This document shows, piece by piece, positions 15,494 to 24,096 of a DNA stretch of 64,000 bases. The stretch lies in assembly GCF_009768975.1 (NCBI RefSeq), contig NZ_CP035733.1, forward strand, positions 2,046,001-2,110,000. The letters run 5' to 3'. The DNA is from Sphingorhabdus lacus (GTDB lineage: Bacteria; Pseudomonadota; Alphaproteobacteria; Sphingomonadales; Sphingomonadaceae). The position numbers and the translations under genes are program-made. Numbering within the stretch: the first letter of the stretch is position 1; the number at the start of each line of letters is the position of its first letter. Below the pieces are notes generated by a model. That model was not told the origin of the DNA and did no database searches. It worked only from the letters and a program-made list of their open reading frames with translations.

Positions 15494-17769
15494 CACAAGC
15501 CTCGCGACAATAAGGGGAGTTCGCGAAGGCGCACGCCAGCCGCGGAGAACAGAGCGTTCGCGACAGCAGGGGCGACGGCCGGGACACCCAATTCGGATAC
15601 ACCGCCGGGGTCTTCATCGCTGCGGATAAATTCCACGATGATTTCGGGAATGTCGGCAAGGACCGGTAGATCAATCTCGCGCAACCGGCGGACCGTGGGA
15701 AGACCTTTTTCAAAATCGGTCGAGGCACCCAGTGCCTGCGCTAACCCGAACACGATTCCGCCTTCGATCTGCTGGCGCGCCAGATCTGGGTTAATCAATC
15801 GCCCGCAATCTACCATCGCCGAAATCCGTTCTACGCGTACGCCTGTTTCATTCGTACGCGCGCTGGCGACGATCGCGATATGGCTACCGCGCATCGAGTG
15901 GCAGGCCAAGCCTTTACTGCTGCCCGAGATACCGCCGTCCCATCCTGCCATAGAGGCGACACCCGTCAGGCAGCGCGCAAGCCGGGTCTGGTTGACCAGC
16001 ATCTGCATCCGGAACGACAAGGGTTCTATACCGGCCTTCTGGGCGAGTTCATCGACAAAGGATTCGATGAAAAAGCAGTTATAGCTATGCGCCAGGGATC
16101 GCCACGGGCCGGTCATGATGGGCAGATCGACCGGGAAGTGGTCTACGGTAAGATTGGCGATTGCGTATGGCGGCACGGCCCCTTCGAGCGCCAGGGAGTC
16201 AAATTCACCAGCGGCGGTCGCGCGGGCGTCCGCGGGATTTTCTCCGTCCAGCCGGTTTGCCAATTCGCGCATCGACGATGCGGCAGCAACGCGGACAGTC
16301 ATGCCCGCCAGCGTGCCGTCCTGATCCAGCGAAGCGGACAAGCGTCCGAGCGCGGGCGTGCGTACATAATCGCGTACAAAATCCTCTGCCCGTGACCAGA
16401 CAAGCTGGACCGGGCGGCCAACTTCCTTGGCGATAACGGCAATTTGCGCAGCGATGACATTGTCGAAATTGCGGTCGAAGCTGCCGCCCGCGATCACGGG
16501 ATGCAGCGTGACATCATCGGCATCGATGCCAATTGCCTTTGCGGCAGCTTGCTTGGCCTGATGCGGTGCCTGACTTGCCAGCCAAAGCTGTAACCGGCCA
16601 TCGCGATAGTCGGCGGTTGCAGAGCGTGTTTCAATCGGTGCGTGGACAGCGGCAGCGACGCTATAGTCAGCGTTGAACACACGTGTTGCCGCCTCCTTCG
16701 CCATGGTGGCATCGACATCGCCTTGACGCACCATGCGCGTCCCCGGCCCGCTGGCAATCGCATTGGCCAGTGCATCGGTCATTTTGACGCTGTCGGCCAT
16801 CCGTCCTTCGGTCACGAAAACAGGTGCCATGGCATCAAGCGCACGGTTCGCTGCCCACCAGTTGGTCGCGACAGATGCAACCCAATGCTCGGTCTTTACG
16901 ATATTCACGACACCCCGGATTTTGAACGCCGCCTTGCTGTTCAGCGATTTCAGGGTGGTCTTTCCGGTCGGCCCGCCCCTGACTGACGCAAACAGCATAT
17001 CGGGTAGACGGATATCGCCGGCGAAGCTCACACTGCCGTCTACCTTCGATGCAAGATCAAGACGTGGGGCATCGCGCCCCGACAGCCGGTTGCGCGCCGA
17101 CGGATTGAGCGGAATCGGTGACGGCGGCTTTAGTGCCGCCGCGTCGGCGACCAGATCGGCAAAGGCGAGGCGTTTTTTGCCGAAGGTAACAAAGCCTTTG
17201 TCGACCTGACACTGTTCCCACTCGGTATCCCAACGCGCCGCAGCCGCCTGGCATAGCAACACGCGCGCCGTCGCCCCGGCCTCCCGGCATGGCCGTTCAA
17301 ACTGGCGGATGGAGGTGGATCCTCCGGTCGCGACAAACATGTCGCGGGTGGCGAGCTCGTTCACGACGGTCGCTACGGGTCCCTGCTCTGCCTCCAGACC
17401 GGCTTTTTCCGGAAGGAACGCCGGTGCCCATTCGCGGGCCAATAATTTGTTGGAAAAAAGCGGACTTGGCGGAACAGGCTGCACCGCCACAGAGCGCCAG
17501 TCGGCACCCAGTTCGCCCGCAACGATCTGCGCAAGCGCGGTGTAGACGCCCTGCCCCGATTCGCTTTGCGGAATCCCCACTATGACTTTGCCGTCTTCGG
17601 CAATTTTCAGCCAGGGCCCGAAAAGATGCTCGCCCTTGGCCGCCCGCATATTGGGCAGATACCGCCGGGGCCAAAGCGCCCAGGACACGAGCAAGCCAAC
17701 ACCGACCCCGCCGCCGATCAGTATCTTGCGGCGCGAGATGCCGCCTTCCTCTTCTGAACCGTTCGTCAT
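15493..17769 (-). CDS. Molybdopterin-binding xanthine dehydrogenase-family subunit (IorB-like), Tat-exported
   Basis: Large molybdenum hydroxylase subunit of 758 residues, close to isoquinoline 1-oxidoreductase beta chain. The N-terminus has a Tat-like signal (SRRKILIGGGVGVGLLVSWA), pointing to the periplasm. PQSESGQGVYTALAQIVAGE matches the first molybdopterin domain and GGSFDRNFDNVIAAQIA the cofactor-binding segment. The C-terminal GGVSELGVPAVAPAVANAL carries the active-site Glu region. The small [2Fe-2S] subunit normally encoded beside it is absent. It overlaps mrp by four bases upstream and hemH by one base downstream. Substrate (aldehyde or N-heterocycle) unknown. Confidence 0.85.
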   Translation of the reverse strand: MTNGSEEEGGISRRKILIGGGVGVGLLVSWALWPRRYLPNMRAAKGEHLFGPWLKIAEDGKVIVGIPQSESGQGVYTALAQIVAGELGADWRSVAVQPVPPSPLFSNKLLAREWAPAFLPEKAGLEAEQGPVATVVNELATRDMFVATGGSTSIRQFERPCREAGATARVLLCQAAAARWDTEWEQCQVDKGFVTFGKKRLAFADLVADAAALKPPSPIPLNPSARNRLSGRDAPRLDLASKVDGSVSFAGDIRLPDMLFASVRGGPTGKTTLKSLNSKAAFKIRGVVNIVKTEHWVASVATNWWAANRALDAMAPVFVTEGRMADSVKMTDALANAIASGPGTRMVRQGDVDATMAKEAATRVFNADYSVAAAVHAPIETRSATADYRDGRLQLWLASQAPHQAKQAAAKAIGIDADDVTLHPVIAGGSFDRNFDNVIAAQIAVIAKEVGRPVQLVWSRAEDFVRDYVRTPALGRLSASLDQDGTLAGMTVRVAAASSMRELANRLDGENPADARATAAGEFDSLALEGAVPPYAIANLTVDHFPVDLPIMTGPWRSLAHSYNCFFIESFVDELAQKAGIEPLSFRMQMLVNQTRLARCLTGVASMAGWDGGISGSSKGLACHSMRGSHIAIVASARTNETGVRVERISAMVDCGRLINPDLARQQIEGGIVFGLAQALGASTDFEKGLPTVRRLREIDLPVLADIPEIIVEFIRSDEDPGGVSELGVPAVAPAVANALFSAAGVRLRELPLLSRGL

Positions 17770-18740
17770 GCAGGCGGTGCTTTCGGATTATCCATCCAGT
17801 CGATGACCTGCCGCGCGATAGCGCCATAGGCCGATGCAATCGGCCCCTCACCCAGCGCCGGGGGGACTCCGGCATCGCTGGCCTTGCGGATCGCAATGTC
17901 GAGCGGAATGCGGCCCAGAAACGGGATACCCAGCTCCGCCGCTGCGGCCTCTGCACCGCCGGACCCGAAGGGATCACTCATTTCCCCGCAATGGGGGCAG
18001 AGATATCCCGCCATATTCTCAACGAGCCCGATAATCGGCACCTTGGCCGTATCGAAAAAGCCGATGGCCCGCGCTGCATCCATCAACGCGAGATCCTGTG
18101 GCGTCGATATAATAACCGCGCCCATGGGCTTATGTTTCTGGATCATCGACAATTGGATATCGCCGGTGCCGGGGGGCATATCGACCACAATATCGCGCAC
18201 ATTGCCCCAATGCGCATCAACCAGTTGGGACAAGGCATTACCTGCCATTGGCCCGCGCCATGCAATCGCCTGACCGGGCTTTGCCACTTGACCCATCGAC
18301 AGGAACGGAACGCCGCCTGCTCCCTTGACCGGGAACAGCTTGTTGCCTTCTGCCTCGGGCTTGCTGTCTTCGGCGCCCATCAGGCGCGGCTGCGACGGTC
18401 CGTAAATATCGGCGTCCACCAGACCCACCGACCGGCCCGCCAATGCCATCGCGACGGCAAGGTTGGTGGACAGTGTCGATTTGCCGACCCCGCCCTTGCC
18501 GCTCGCCACCGCAATCAGGCGCGGAGCGATGCGTTCGGCGGTCATAACGATGCGAACGGACTGCGCGCCTGCCTGCTGCAATTCGGTGCGCAGGCGGGCG
18601 TCCAGTTCGTCGCGCTGCTGCGCGTCCATTGCCGCGACATCGAGCACGAAAGAAACCTGGCCATTATCGACCTTCAGCCCGCTCGCACGGGGGCCTGCCA
18701 AGGTTGAAACTATGTCGGAAAATGCATTGAAATCGGTCAT
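17766..18740 (-). CDS. mrp: Mrp/ApbC-type iron-sulfur cluster carrier ATPase
   Basis: P-loop ATPase that carries Fe-S clusters to target proteins. In 324 residues: an N-terminal DUF59-like region, the deviant Walker A SGKGGVGKSTLSTNLAVA, DADIYGPSQPRLMG, VVDMPPGTGD and the cluster-binding pair CPHC in GYLCPHCGEMSDPFG. ATG 18740 is taken (a GTG lies directly upstream). Its end overlaps the start of the molybdenum hydroxylase gene by four bases, so the two are co-translated, which hints that it helps mature that or a partner Fe-S protein. Confidence 0.93.
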   Translation of the reverse strand: MTDFNAFSDIVSTLAGPRASGLKVDNGQVSFVLDVAAMDAQQRDELDARLRTELQQAGAQSVRIVMTAERIAPRLIAVASGKGGVGKSTLSTNLAVAMALAGRSVGLVDADIYGPSQPRLMGAEDSKPEAEGNKLFPVKGAGGVPFLSMGQVAKPGQAIAWRGPMAGNALSQLVDAHWGNVRDIVVDMPPGTGDIQLSMIQKHKPMGAVIISTPQDLALMDAARAIGFFDTAKVPIIGLVENMAGYLCPHCGEMSDPFGSGGAEAAAAELGIPFLGRIPLDIAIRKASDAGVPPALGEGPIASAYGAIARQVIDWMDNPKAPPA

Positions 18741-18811
18741 CACCTGCCGAATAGAATCAGAATTGCGGGATTGACACTGTTTTTCTGAAAAACCGTTCCT
18801 ATAAAGGCTCT

Positions 18812-19948
18812 ATGCGCAATAAAATTGATCAAGAGAGCGGTTCCATTTTGGCTACAGAAGGCAAAGGACCGTGGGATTCACCATCATCATCGGAAAGCGG
18901 ACGGTCCGGAAAACCCAAATCTTCCGGGGATGACGGTTCCAAACCCGAACCAGTGAACCCTTGGGACCCCGCACCTGCCGGATCCACCCAGCCTGGCCGA
19001 CAACGTGGCCCCTCGCTTGAAGATCTTTTGCGCCGCACGGGCGGTGGTAAAGGCGGCGGCTTTGGTGGACTGCCTTCGCGCGGCGACGGAAAAAGCTGGT
19101 GGCCGATCATCCTGGGCGCTTTTGTCGCACTTTGGCTGGTTTGGACCAGCGTCCACAGGATAGGCCCGGAACAAGAGGGTGTTGTCACTTTCTTCGGCAA
19201 ATATTCGCGCACCGTATCGCCGGGTATCCAGTTCACGCTGCCTGCGCCTTTCGAAGATATTCAGAAGGTCGACACGAAGCAGATCCAGACGACGGCCGTC
19301 GGCTCACCCAAAGCGAGCAGCGAAAATCTTGTCCTGACCAAGGACCAGAGCATTATCGACATGGCCTATGATGTCCGTTGGTCGATCAAGGATCCGGAGC
19401 TTTATCTGTTCCAGCTGGAAAATGCGGATTCAACCGTCAAGGAAGTCGCCGAAAGCGCAATGCGTGCGGCAGTTGCCAATTATGACCTGACACAAGCGAT
19501 CGGTCCTGGCCGTGGTGGTATCGAAATCGAAGTCCGTCGCCGGATGCAGCAGGTGCTCGACGAATATCGTTCGGGCGTGCTTGTCCAAAGCATCTCGATC
19601 CGCCAGTCCGACCCGCCTGCCGAGGTGAATGACGCGTTCCGCGAAGTAAACGCGGCGCAACAGCGTCGGGAAAGCTATTTGAACGACGCCCGCGCCTATG
19701 CCAGCCGCGTGACCGAACTTGCCATTGGTGAGACGACCGAGTTCGATAAAATCTATGTGCAATATCGTGAAGCGCCGGAAGTCACGAAACGCCGGCTCTA
19801 TTATGAAACGATGGAGCAGGTTCTCGGCAAGGTGGACAAGACCATCGTCGAGACAGGCGGTGTAACCCCCTATCTTCCGCTTCCCGAGTTCCAGAAAAAA
19901 GCCGCGGCAAAAAATGAACCCGTGACCGTAACAGGCAAAAAGCAATGA
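18812..19948 (+). CDS. hflK: FtsH protease modulator HflK
   Basis: Membrane-anchored SPFH/prohibitin-family protein that with HflC encloses and modulates the FtsH protease. The 378 residues begin with a Gly/Ser/Pro-rich cytoplasmic tail (about 90 residues), then one membrane segment (WWPIILGAFVALWLVWTSV), then the SPFH domain (GPEQEGVVTFFGKYSRTVSP). The start codon 18812 sits close to a TATAAA-like -10 element, so a slightly later start is possible. It is divergent from mrp and overlaps hflC by four bases. Confidence 0.93.
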   Translation: MRNKIDQESGSILATEGKGPWDSPSSSESGRSGKPKSSGDDGSKPEPVNPWDPAPAGSTQPGRQRGPSLEDLLRRTGGGKGGGFGGLPSRGDGKSWWPIILGAFVALWLVWTSVHRIGPEQEGVVTFFGKYSRTVSPGIQFTLPAPFEDIQKVDTKQIQTTAVGSPKASSENLVLTKDQSIIDMAYDVRWSIKDPELYLFQLENADSTVKEVAESAMRAAVANYDLTQAIGPGRGGIEIEVRRRMQQVLDEYRSGVLVQSISIRQSDPPAEVNDAFREVNAAQQRRESYLNDARAYASRVTELAIGETTEFDKIYVQYREAPEVTKRRLYYETMEQVLGKVDKTIVETGGVTPYLPLPEFQKKAAAKNEPVTVTGKKQ

Positions 19949-20790
19949 ACCAGACACTCCTCCGCAACCCGCTCTATCTAGGCGTGGCCGCCATCGGCGC
20001 GCTGATCCTGCTTAGCATGTCGGTTACCGTTGTGCCCGAAACGCAACAGGCCATCATCAGCAGCTATGGTAAGGTCGATCGCGTCGTGAACGCCTACCGC
20101 AAAGGCGAAGTCTTTGGCGACACACGCGCAGGTTTAACCTTCCGCATTCCCTTGGTCGAGCAGATCCAGATGATCGACAAGCGCGTACTCAGCGTCGAGA
20201 TGGAACAGCAGGAAGTGCTGTCGACGGACCAGCTCCGGCTGCAGGTGGATGCCTTCGCCCGTTTCCGGATTACCAGGCCCGACCAGATGTACCGGACTAT
20301 CCGCACAGAGGATCGTCTGCGCGAGCAATTGCGTACGATCTTGGGATCGTCGCTGCGCAACGAACTCGGCAAGCGCACATTTGCGACCTTGCTGAGCGCC
20401 GAGCGCGGCGAAGTGATGGAGAATATCCAGACGGCCCTGAACCGTGAAGCCAGCAAATATGGTGCGGAAGTTATCGACGTACGTATCAAACGCGCCGATC
20501 TTCCTGCCGCGACGTTGCAATCGGCCTATAACCGGATGCGCAGTGCCCGTAACCAGGAAGCAATTGCGATTGATGCCGAAGGCCAGAAAGAGGCCCAGAT
20601 CATCCGTGCCGAGGCCGAAGCCGAAGCCGCGCGTATCTATGCCATCAGCTACAACAAAGACCCGGATTTCTACGATTTCTACCGCGCGATGCAAAGCTAT
20701 CGGCAGACATTCCAGAATGGCGAAGGGTCGAGCAACATCATCCTGTCGCCGCAAAACGCCTATCTGGAGAAATTCCGGAACGGTCGTTAG
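19945..20790 (+). CDS. hflC: FtsH protease modulator HflC
   Basis: Partner of HflK, 281 residues. A membrane segment (LYLGVAAIGALILLSMSV) precedes an SPFH domain (VVPETQQAIISSYGKVDRVV onward) and a long helical part rich in Ala/Glu (QKEAQIIRAEAEAEAARIYA). The ATGA overlap with hflK indicates translational coupling. Confidence 0.94.
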   Translation: MNQTLLRNPLYLGVAAIGALILLSMSVTVVPETQQAIISSYGKVDRVVNAYRKGEVFGDTRAGLTFRIPLVEQIQMIDKRVLSVEMEQQEVLSTDQLRLQVDAFARFRITRPDQMYRTIRTEDRLREQLRTILGSSLRNELGKRTFATLLSAERGEVMENIQTALNREASKYGAEVIDVRIKRADLPAATLQSAYNRMRSARNQEAIAIDAEGQKEAQIIRAEAEAEAARIYAISYNKDPDFYDFYRAMQSYRQTFQNGEGSSNIILSPQNAYLEKFRNGR

Positions 20791-20909
20791 TCGAACGGCA
20801 AGTGACATTCGCCGGTTGGTCCGGCTCCCATTCAATTGGCGTTAAGCTTTACAGCGCCATCGAATGGCCGAAATTCGGGCATCTTGCCCAAGATTGTTAG
20901 ACGAAGGGA

Positions 20910-22403
20910 ATGAAATCCGTGCGTTACGCTTATGCTGCTACAACCGCTCTACTGCTGACCGGAAGCGCTTTGGCGCTGGTCAATGGTTCGCCCGTAACCG
21001 CCCAAACGGCACTGCCCGTTTCGGCGCAGGCCAATCTGGCGCCTGCCGGTGCCCCGGCGAGCTTTGCCGATCTGGTTGTTCAACTCCAGCCTGCTGTGGT
21101 CAATATTTCGACCAAGCAAAAAGTGCAGGTAGCAACCAGCCTGAACCCCTTCACTGGCGAACGCCGTCCGGTTACGCAGGAACAGGCGAGCGGTGGCTCG
21201 GGCTTTCTGATTTCTTCTGATGGCTACATCGTCACGAACAACCATGTTGTTGCCGGTGGCCCGACGGGTGATGCCGTTGATCGTGTTACGGTCACCTTGT
21301 TTGACGGCAAGGAATATACCGCAGAAATCGTCGGCCGCGATCCGCAATCGGACATTGCCCTGTTGAAGATCAAAGCGACCGACCTGCCGTTCGTTGCAAT
21401 GGCAGATTCAACCAAGAGCCGCGTCGGCGACTGGGTTATCGCCATTGGCAACCCGCTGGGCCTCAGCAGCTCGGTCACAGCAGGTATCATTTCCGCGTTG
21501 CAGCGTAATATTGGCGCAGGTGGTGCTTATGACCGTTTCATCCAGACCGACACAGCAATTAACCCGGGTAACTCGGGCGGCCCGCTGTTCAACCTGAAGG
21601 GTGAAGTAATCGGCATCAATAACCGCCTGATTTCGCCCATCGGCGCGAATATCGGTGTGGGCTTTGCCATTCCGGCGGAAGAAGCCAAGCCGGTCATTGA
21701 GTCGCTGAAAAAGGGTGTCCGCCCTGAGCGCGGTTATCTGGGTGTAGGCATCCGGCCCGTCAATGAAAAGCTTGCTGATTCGCTCGGGATTGAGAAGAAC
21801 CGGGGTGAAGAAGTAACAGGGGTTGTGCCTGGTCAAGCTGGTGACAAAGGTGGTCTTAAAGAATTTGACATCGTTTTGAAAATTGACGGCCAGGATGTCT
21901 CGCCTGAACGAACATTATCTTACATTATTGCCAACACTAAACCAGGATCGAGAGCGACGCTTGAAATCTTGCGAGAAGGTAAACCTCAGAAATTGAACGT
22001 GATCGTCGGAACGCGGCCGACTGAAGAGCAGATCGCAAAGAGTAATTTCAACCCGGATGAACAAAAAGAATTTGATGGAGAAACAAATGAGGCGTCTGCA
22101 AAATATTTGCGCGATGCCTTAGGAATAAGTGTCATTCCGCTCGACGAAGCAATCGCTCGCCGCTTAGGTATTCCGGCGGACACCCGCGGTCTGGTAATTG
22201 ACATTGCAGGTTCCGGAACTGTTGCCCAAGCAGGCATTCAACGTGCAGATATCATCGTTTCAGTGAATTACAAATCTGTCACCACTCCGGAAGAGTTGGT
22301 TACGGCTATCAAATCTGCTCGGGCAGCAGGACGTTCCAACATTCTACTCGGCGTTAGGCGTCGGGGAGGACCGACTCAATTTGCCGCTGTTGGTATTGAT
22401 TGA
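20910..22403 (+). CDS. Do-family (DegP/HtrA-like) periplasmic serine protease
   Basis: Periplasmic quality-control protease of 497 residues. After a signal peptide (YAYAATTALLLTGSALALVN) comes a trypsin-like domain with catalytic His112 (NNHVV), Asp148 (SDIALLKI) and Ser222 (INPGNSGGPLF), then two PDZ domains (first begins GYLGVGIRPVNEKLAD; second ends near the C-terminus with GIQRADIIVSVNYKSV). GAAGGG precedes the ATG. From roughly 21800 on, the coding sequence becomes visibly AT-richer with different codon choice than the first half, although the frame and domains remain intact. It follows hflC after 119 bases; hflKC followed by a Do protease is a common arrangement. Confidence 0.93.
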   Translation: MKSVRYAYAATTALLLTGSALALVNGSPVTAQTALPVSAQANLAPAGAPASFADLVVQLQPAVVNISTKQKVQVATSLNPFTGERRPVTQEQASGGSGFLISSDGYIVTNNHVVAGGPTGDAVDRVTVTLFDGKEYTAEIVGRDPQSDIALLKIKATDLPFVAMADSTKSRVGDWVIAIGNPLGLSSSVTAGIISALQRNIGAGGAYDRFIQTDTAINPGNSGGPLFNLKGEVIGINNRLISPIGANIGVGFAIPAEEAKPVIESLKKGVRPERGYLGVGIRPVNEKLADSLGIEKNRGEEVTGVVPGQAGDKGGLKEFDIVLKIDGQDVSPERTLSYIIANTKPGSRATLEILREGKPQKLNVIVGTRPTEEQIAKSNFNPDEQKEFDGETNEASAKYLRDALGISVIPLDEAIARRLGIPADTRGLVIDIAGSGTVAQAGIQRADIIVSVNYKSVTTPEELVTAIKSARAAGRSNILLGVRRRGGPTQFAAVGID

Positions 22404-22513
22404 GCCGGGCACATATTTGCAAGAAGTGATGCACGTTTGAAATTTTCCTTGTTTTACAGAGCCAATGCATTTAAAAAGTATTGCTATGTTAAATTTGACA
22501 AGGAGCGCAGCAA

Positions 22514-22711
22514 ATGATTATAATGGACGTACCCCCAGCAATTGAGTTTGTTACAACACAAGCCGCCGGTGATGTTATTGCAACTCTGGACGGACAAAAC
22601 GGATCTACCATAGTTGTTATTGATAACGGAGACGGTACAGTTACGGTCTTGATCAAAAACGCTGACGGATCTTTGCGTATGAGTACCCCTCAGAATATTG
22701 ATGAAGCTTAA
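22514..22711 (+). CDS. Hypothetical 65-residue protein, AT-rich micro-gene
   Basis: Not a family I recognise. The protein is acidic, with no signal or membrane segment, and rich in Asp, Asn, Gly and Val: VVIDNGDGTVTVLIKNADGS suggests beta-strands joined by tight turns. Support for a real gene: AAGGAG sits eight bases before the ATG, an AT-rich promoter-like stretch precedes it, and a perfect 13-base-pair terminator follows 23 bases after the stop. The sequence is much more AT-rich than the surroundings and continues the AT-rich 3' half of the protease gene. Confidence 0.6.
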   Translation: MIIMDVPPAIEFVTTQAAGDVIATLDGQNGSTIVVIDNGDGTVTVLIKNADGSLRMSTPQNIDEA

Positions 22712-22733
22712 AAGCGCGAAATTAGATAAATGA

Positions 22734-22766
22734 CATGAAGGCGGCATTTTGCCGCCTTCATGTTTT
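22734..22766 (+). terminator. Rho-independent terminator after the micro-gene
   Basis: CATGAAGGCGGCA at 22734-22746 pairs perfectly with TGCCGCCTTCATG at 22750-22762 around a TTT loop and is followed by TTTT. Confidence 0.85.
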
Positions 22767-22834
22767 AAAGTGTGGTGTTTAGATATATCGGGTAAATGTC
22801 GTGCGATCCGTCAAAGAGAAACAACCACAATCAT

Positions 22835-24037
22835 ATGAGCCTGACCGACACCCCTTGGCACGATGATGCCACCGCCCTCCTTCCCGACCTTGTCGAATTG
22901 CGACGGGCAATCCATGCCGAGCCCGAACTGGGCCTGCAAAACCCCAAAACGCTGGCGAAGATAAAGGCCGCTTTGGCGGGCCTGCCGCTGGAACTGCGCG
23001 AAGGGCCGTCGACGACAGGCTTGATCGCCACGTTGAAGGGCCCGGCCAATGGCCGCACGGTTCTATTGCGGGGCGATATGGACGCCTTGCCACTCCATGA
23101 AGATACCGGGCTGGACTATAGCTCGACCACCGACGGTGCGATGCACGCCTGTGGCCATGACACCCATGTCGCGATGTTGGTGGGAGCCGCCAAGATGCTG
23201 TGCGCGCGGCGCGACGAACTGGCAGGCACGGTGCAGTTCATGTTCCAGCCGGGCGAAGAAGGCCATCATGGCGCGCGCTTCATGCTCGATGACGGCCTGA
23301 TCGATCCGCTACCCGACGCGGCATTTGCCCTGCACATCATGCCCAACGCCCCGCGCGGCGTGTTTACGGGTAGAGCCGGACCATTGTTGGCGTCATCCGA
23401 CGTGCTGAGCATCACGGTCAAGGGTGCTGGCGGCCATGCATCCATGCCGCACGATGCGACCGACCCTATCCCCGTAGCCTGCGAAATAGTCTCCGCTATC
23501 CAGACGATGGTGACGCGCACCGTGTCTGTATTTGACCCTGCCGTCGTGACCATCGCCAAAATCACGGCCGGTACGACCAACAATATCATTCCCGAAACTG
23601 CGCATATGCTGGGCACGATCCGGACCCTGTCACCGCGCCAACGGGCACAGGTGGCCGAACATCTGCACCGGCTTGGGCCAAATATAGCCGCTGCGCACGG
23701 CTGCACCGCCGAAGTGCATATCGAGCCGGGGTTCCCGGTCACATTGTGCGATGCGCGTGCGGTCCAGTTCGGAAAATCGGTCGTCGAAGATGTCTTTGGC
23801 GAAGAAAGCTGGATCACGCTCGACACGCCGATCATGGGCGCCGAAGATTTCGCCTATGTCCTCGAAAAAGTCCCCGGCGCGATGTTCTTCCTGGGCGCCA
23901 GCCATGAAGGCGACGACTGGCGTTCCTGCTGCGGACTTCACTCCAACCGCATGGTCCTCGACGACAGCGTCATGGCACGCGGCGCAGCGTTGCATGCGGC
24001 CATTGCGGAGCGGTTTTTGACGGACGGGTTTGAATAG
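22835..24037 (+). CDS. M20-family amidohydrolase (hippurate hydrolase-like)
   Basis: Zinc-dependent amide hydrolase of about 400 residues, probably cleaving N-acyl amino acids. Metal-binding motifs: RGDMDALPL, HACGHDTHVAML and FQPGEEGHHGARFM; the dimerisation domain contains GAGGHASMPHDATDPI, and MGAEDFAYVLEKVPGAMF is the last metal-ligand segment. The M20D subgroup includes hippurate and indole-acetyl-amino acid hydrolases. Start 22835 (MSLTDTPW) is preferred by family alignment; ATG 22796 in the same frame would add 13 residues. It is convergent with an M19 dipeptidase. Confidence 0.9.
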   Translation: MSLTDTPWHDDATALLPDLVELRRAIHAEPELGLQNPKTLAKIKAALAGLPLELREGPSTTGLIATLKGPANGRTVLLRGDMDALPLHEDTGLDYSSTTDGAMHACGHDTHVAMLVGAAKMLCARRDELAGTVQFMFQPGEEGHHGARFMLDDGLIDPLPDAAFALHIMPNAPRGVFTGRAGPLLASSDVLSITVKGAGGHASMPHDATDPIPVACEIVSAIQTMVTRTVSVFDPAVVTIAKITAGTTNNIIPETAHMLGTIRTLSPRQRAQVAEHLHRLGPNIAAAHGCTAEVHIEPGFPVTLCDARAVQFGKSVVEDVFGEESWITLDTPIMGAEDFAYVLEKVPGAMFFLGASHEGDDWRSCCGLHSNRMVLDDSVMARGAALHAAIAERFLTDGFE

Positions 24038-24044
24038 TTTTTAT

Positions 24045-24096
24045 CACGCAAAGACGCATGAAGCCTTGCTTTTTGTCTTTGTGTGAGATTATTTTT
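24045..24096 (+). terminator. Probable terminator between convergent hydrolases
   Basis: CACGCAAAGAC (24045-24055) pairs with GTCTTTGTGTG (24075-24085) with one G-T pair, then ATTATTTTT. It overlaps the 3' end of the opposite gene by a few bases. The CACGCAAAGACGC wording resembles a repeat type scattered in many bacterial genomes. Confidence 0.5.
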
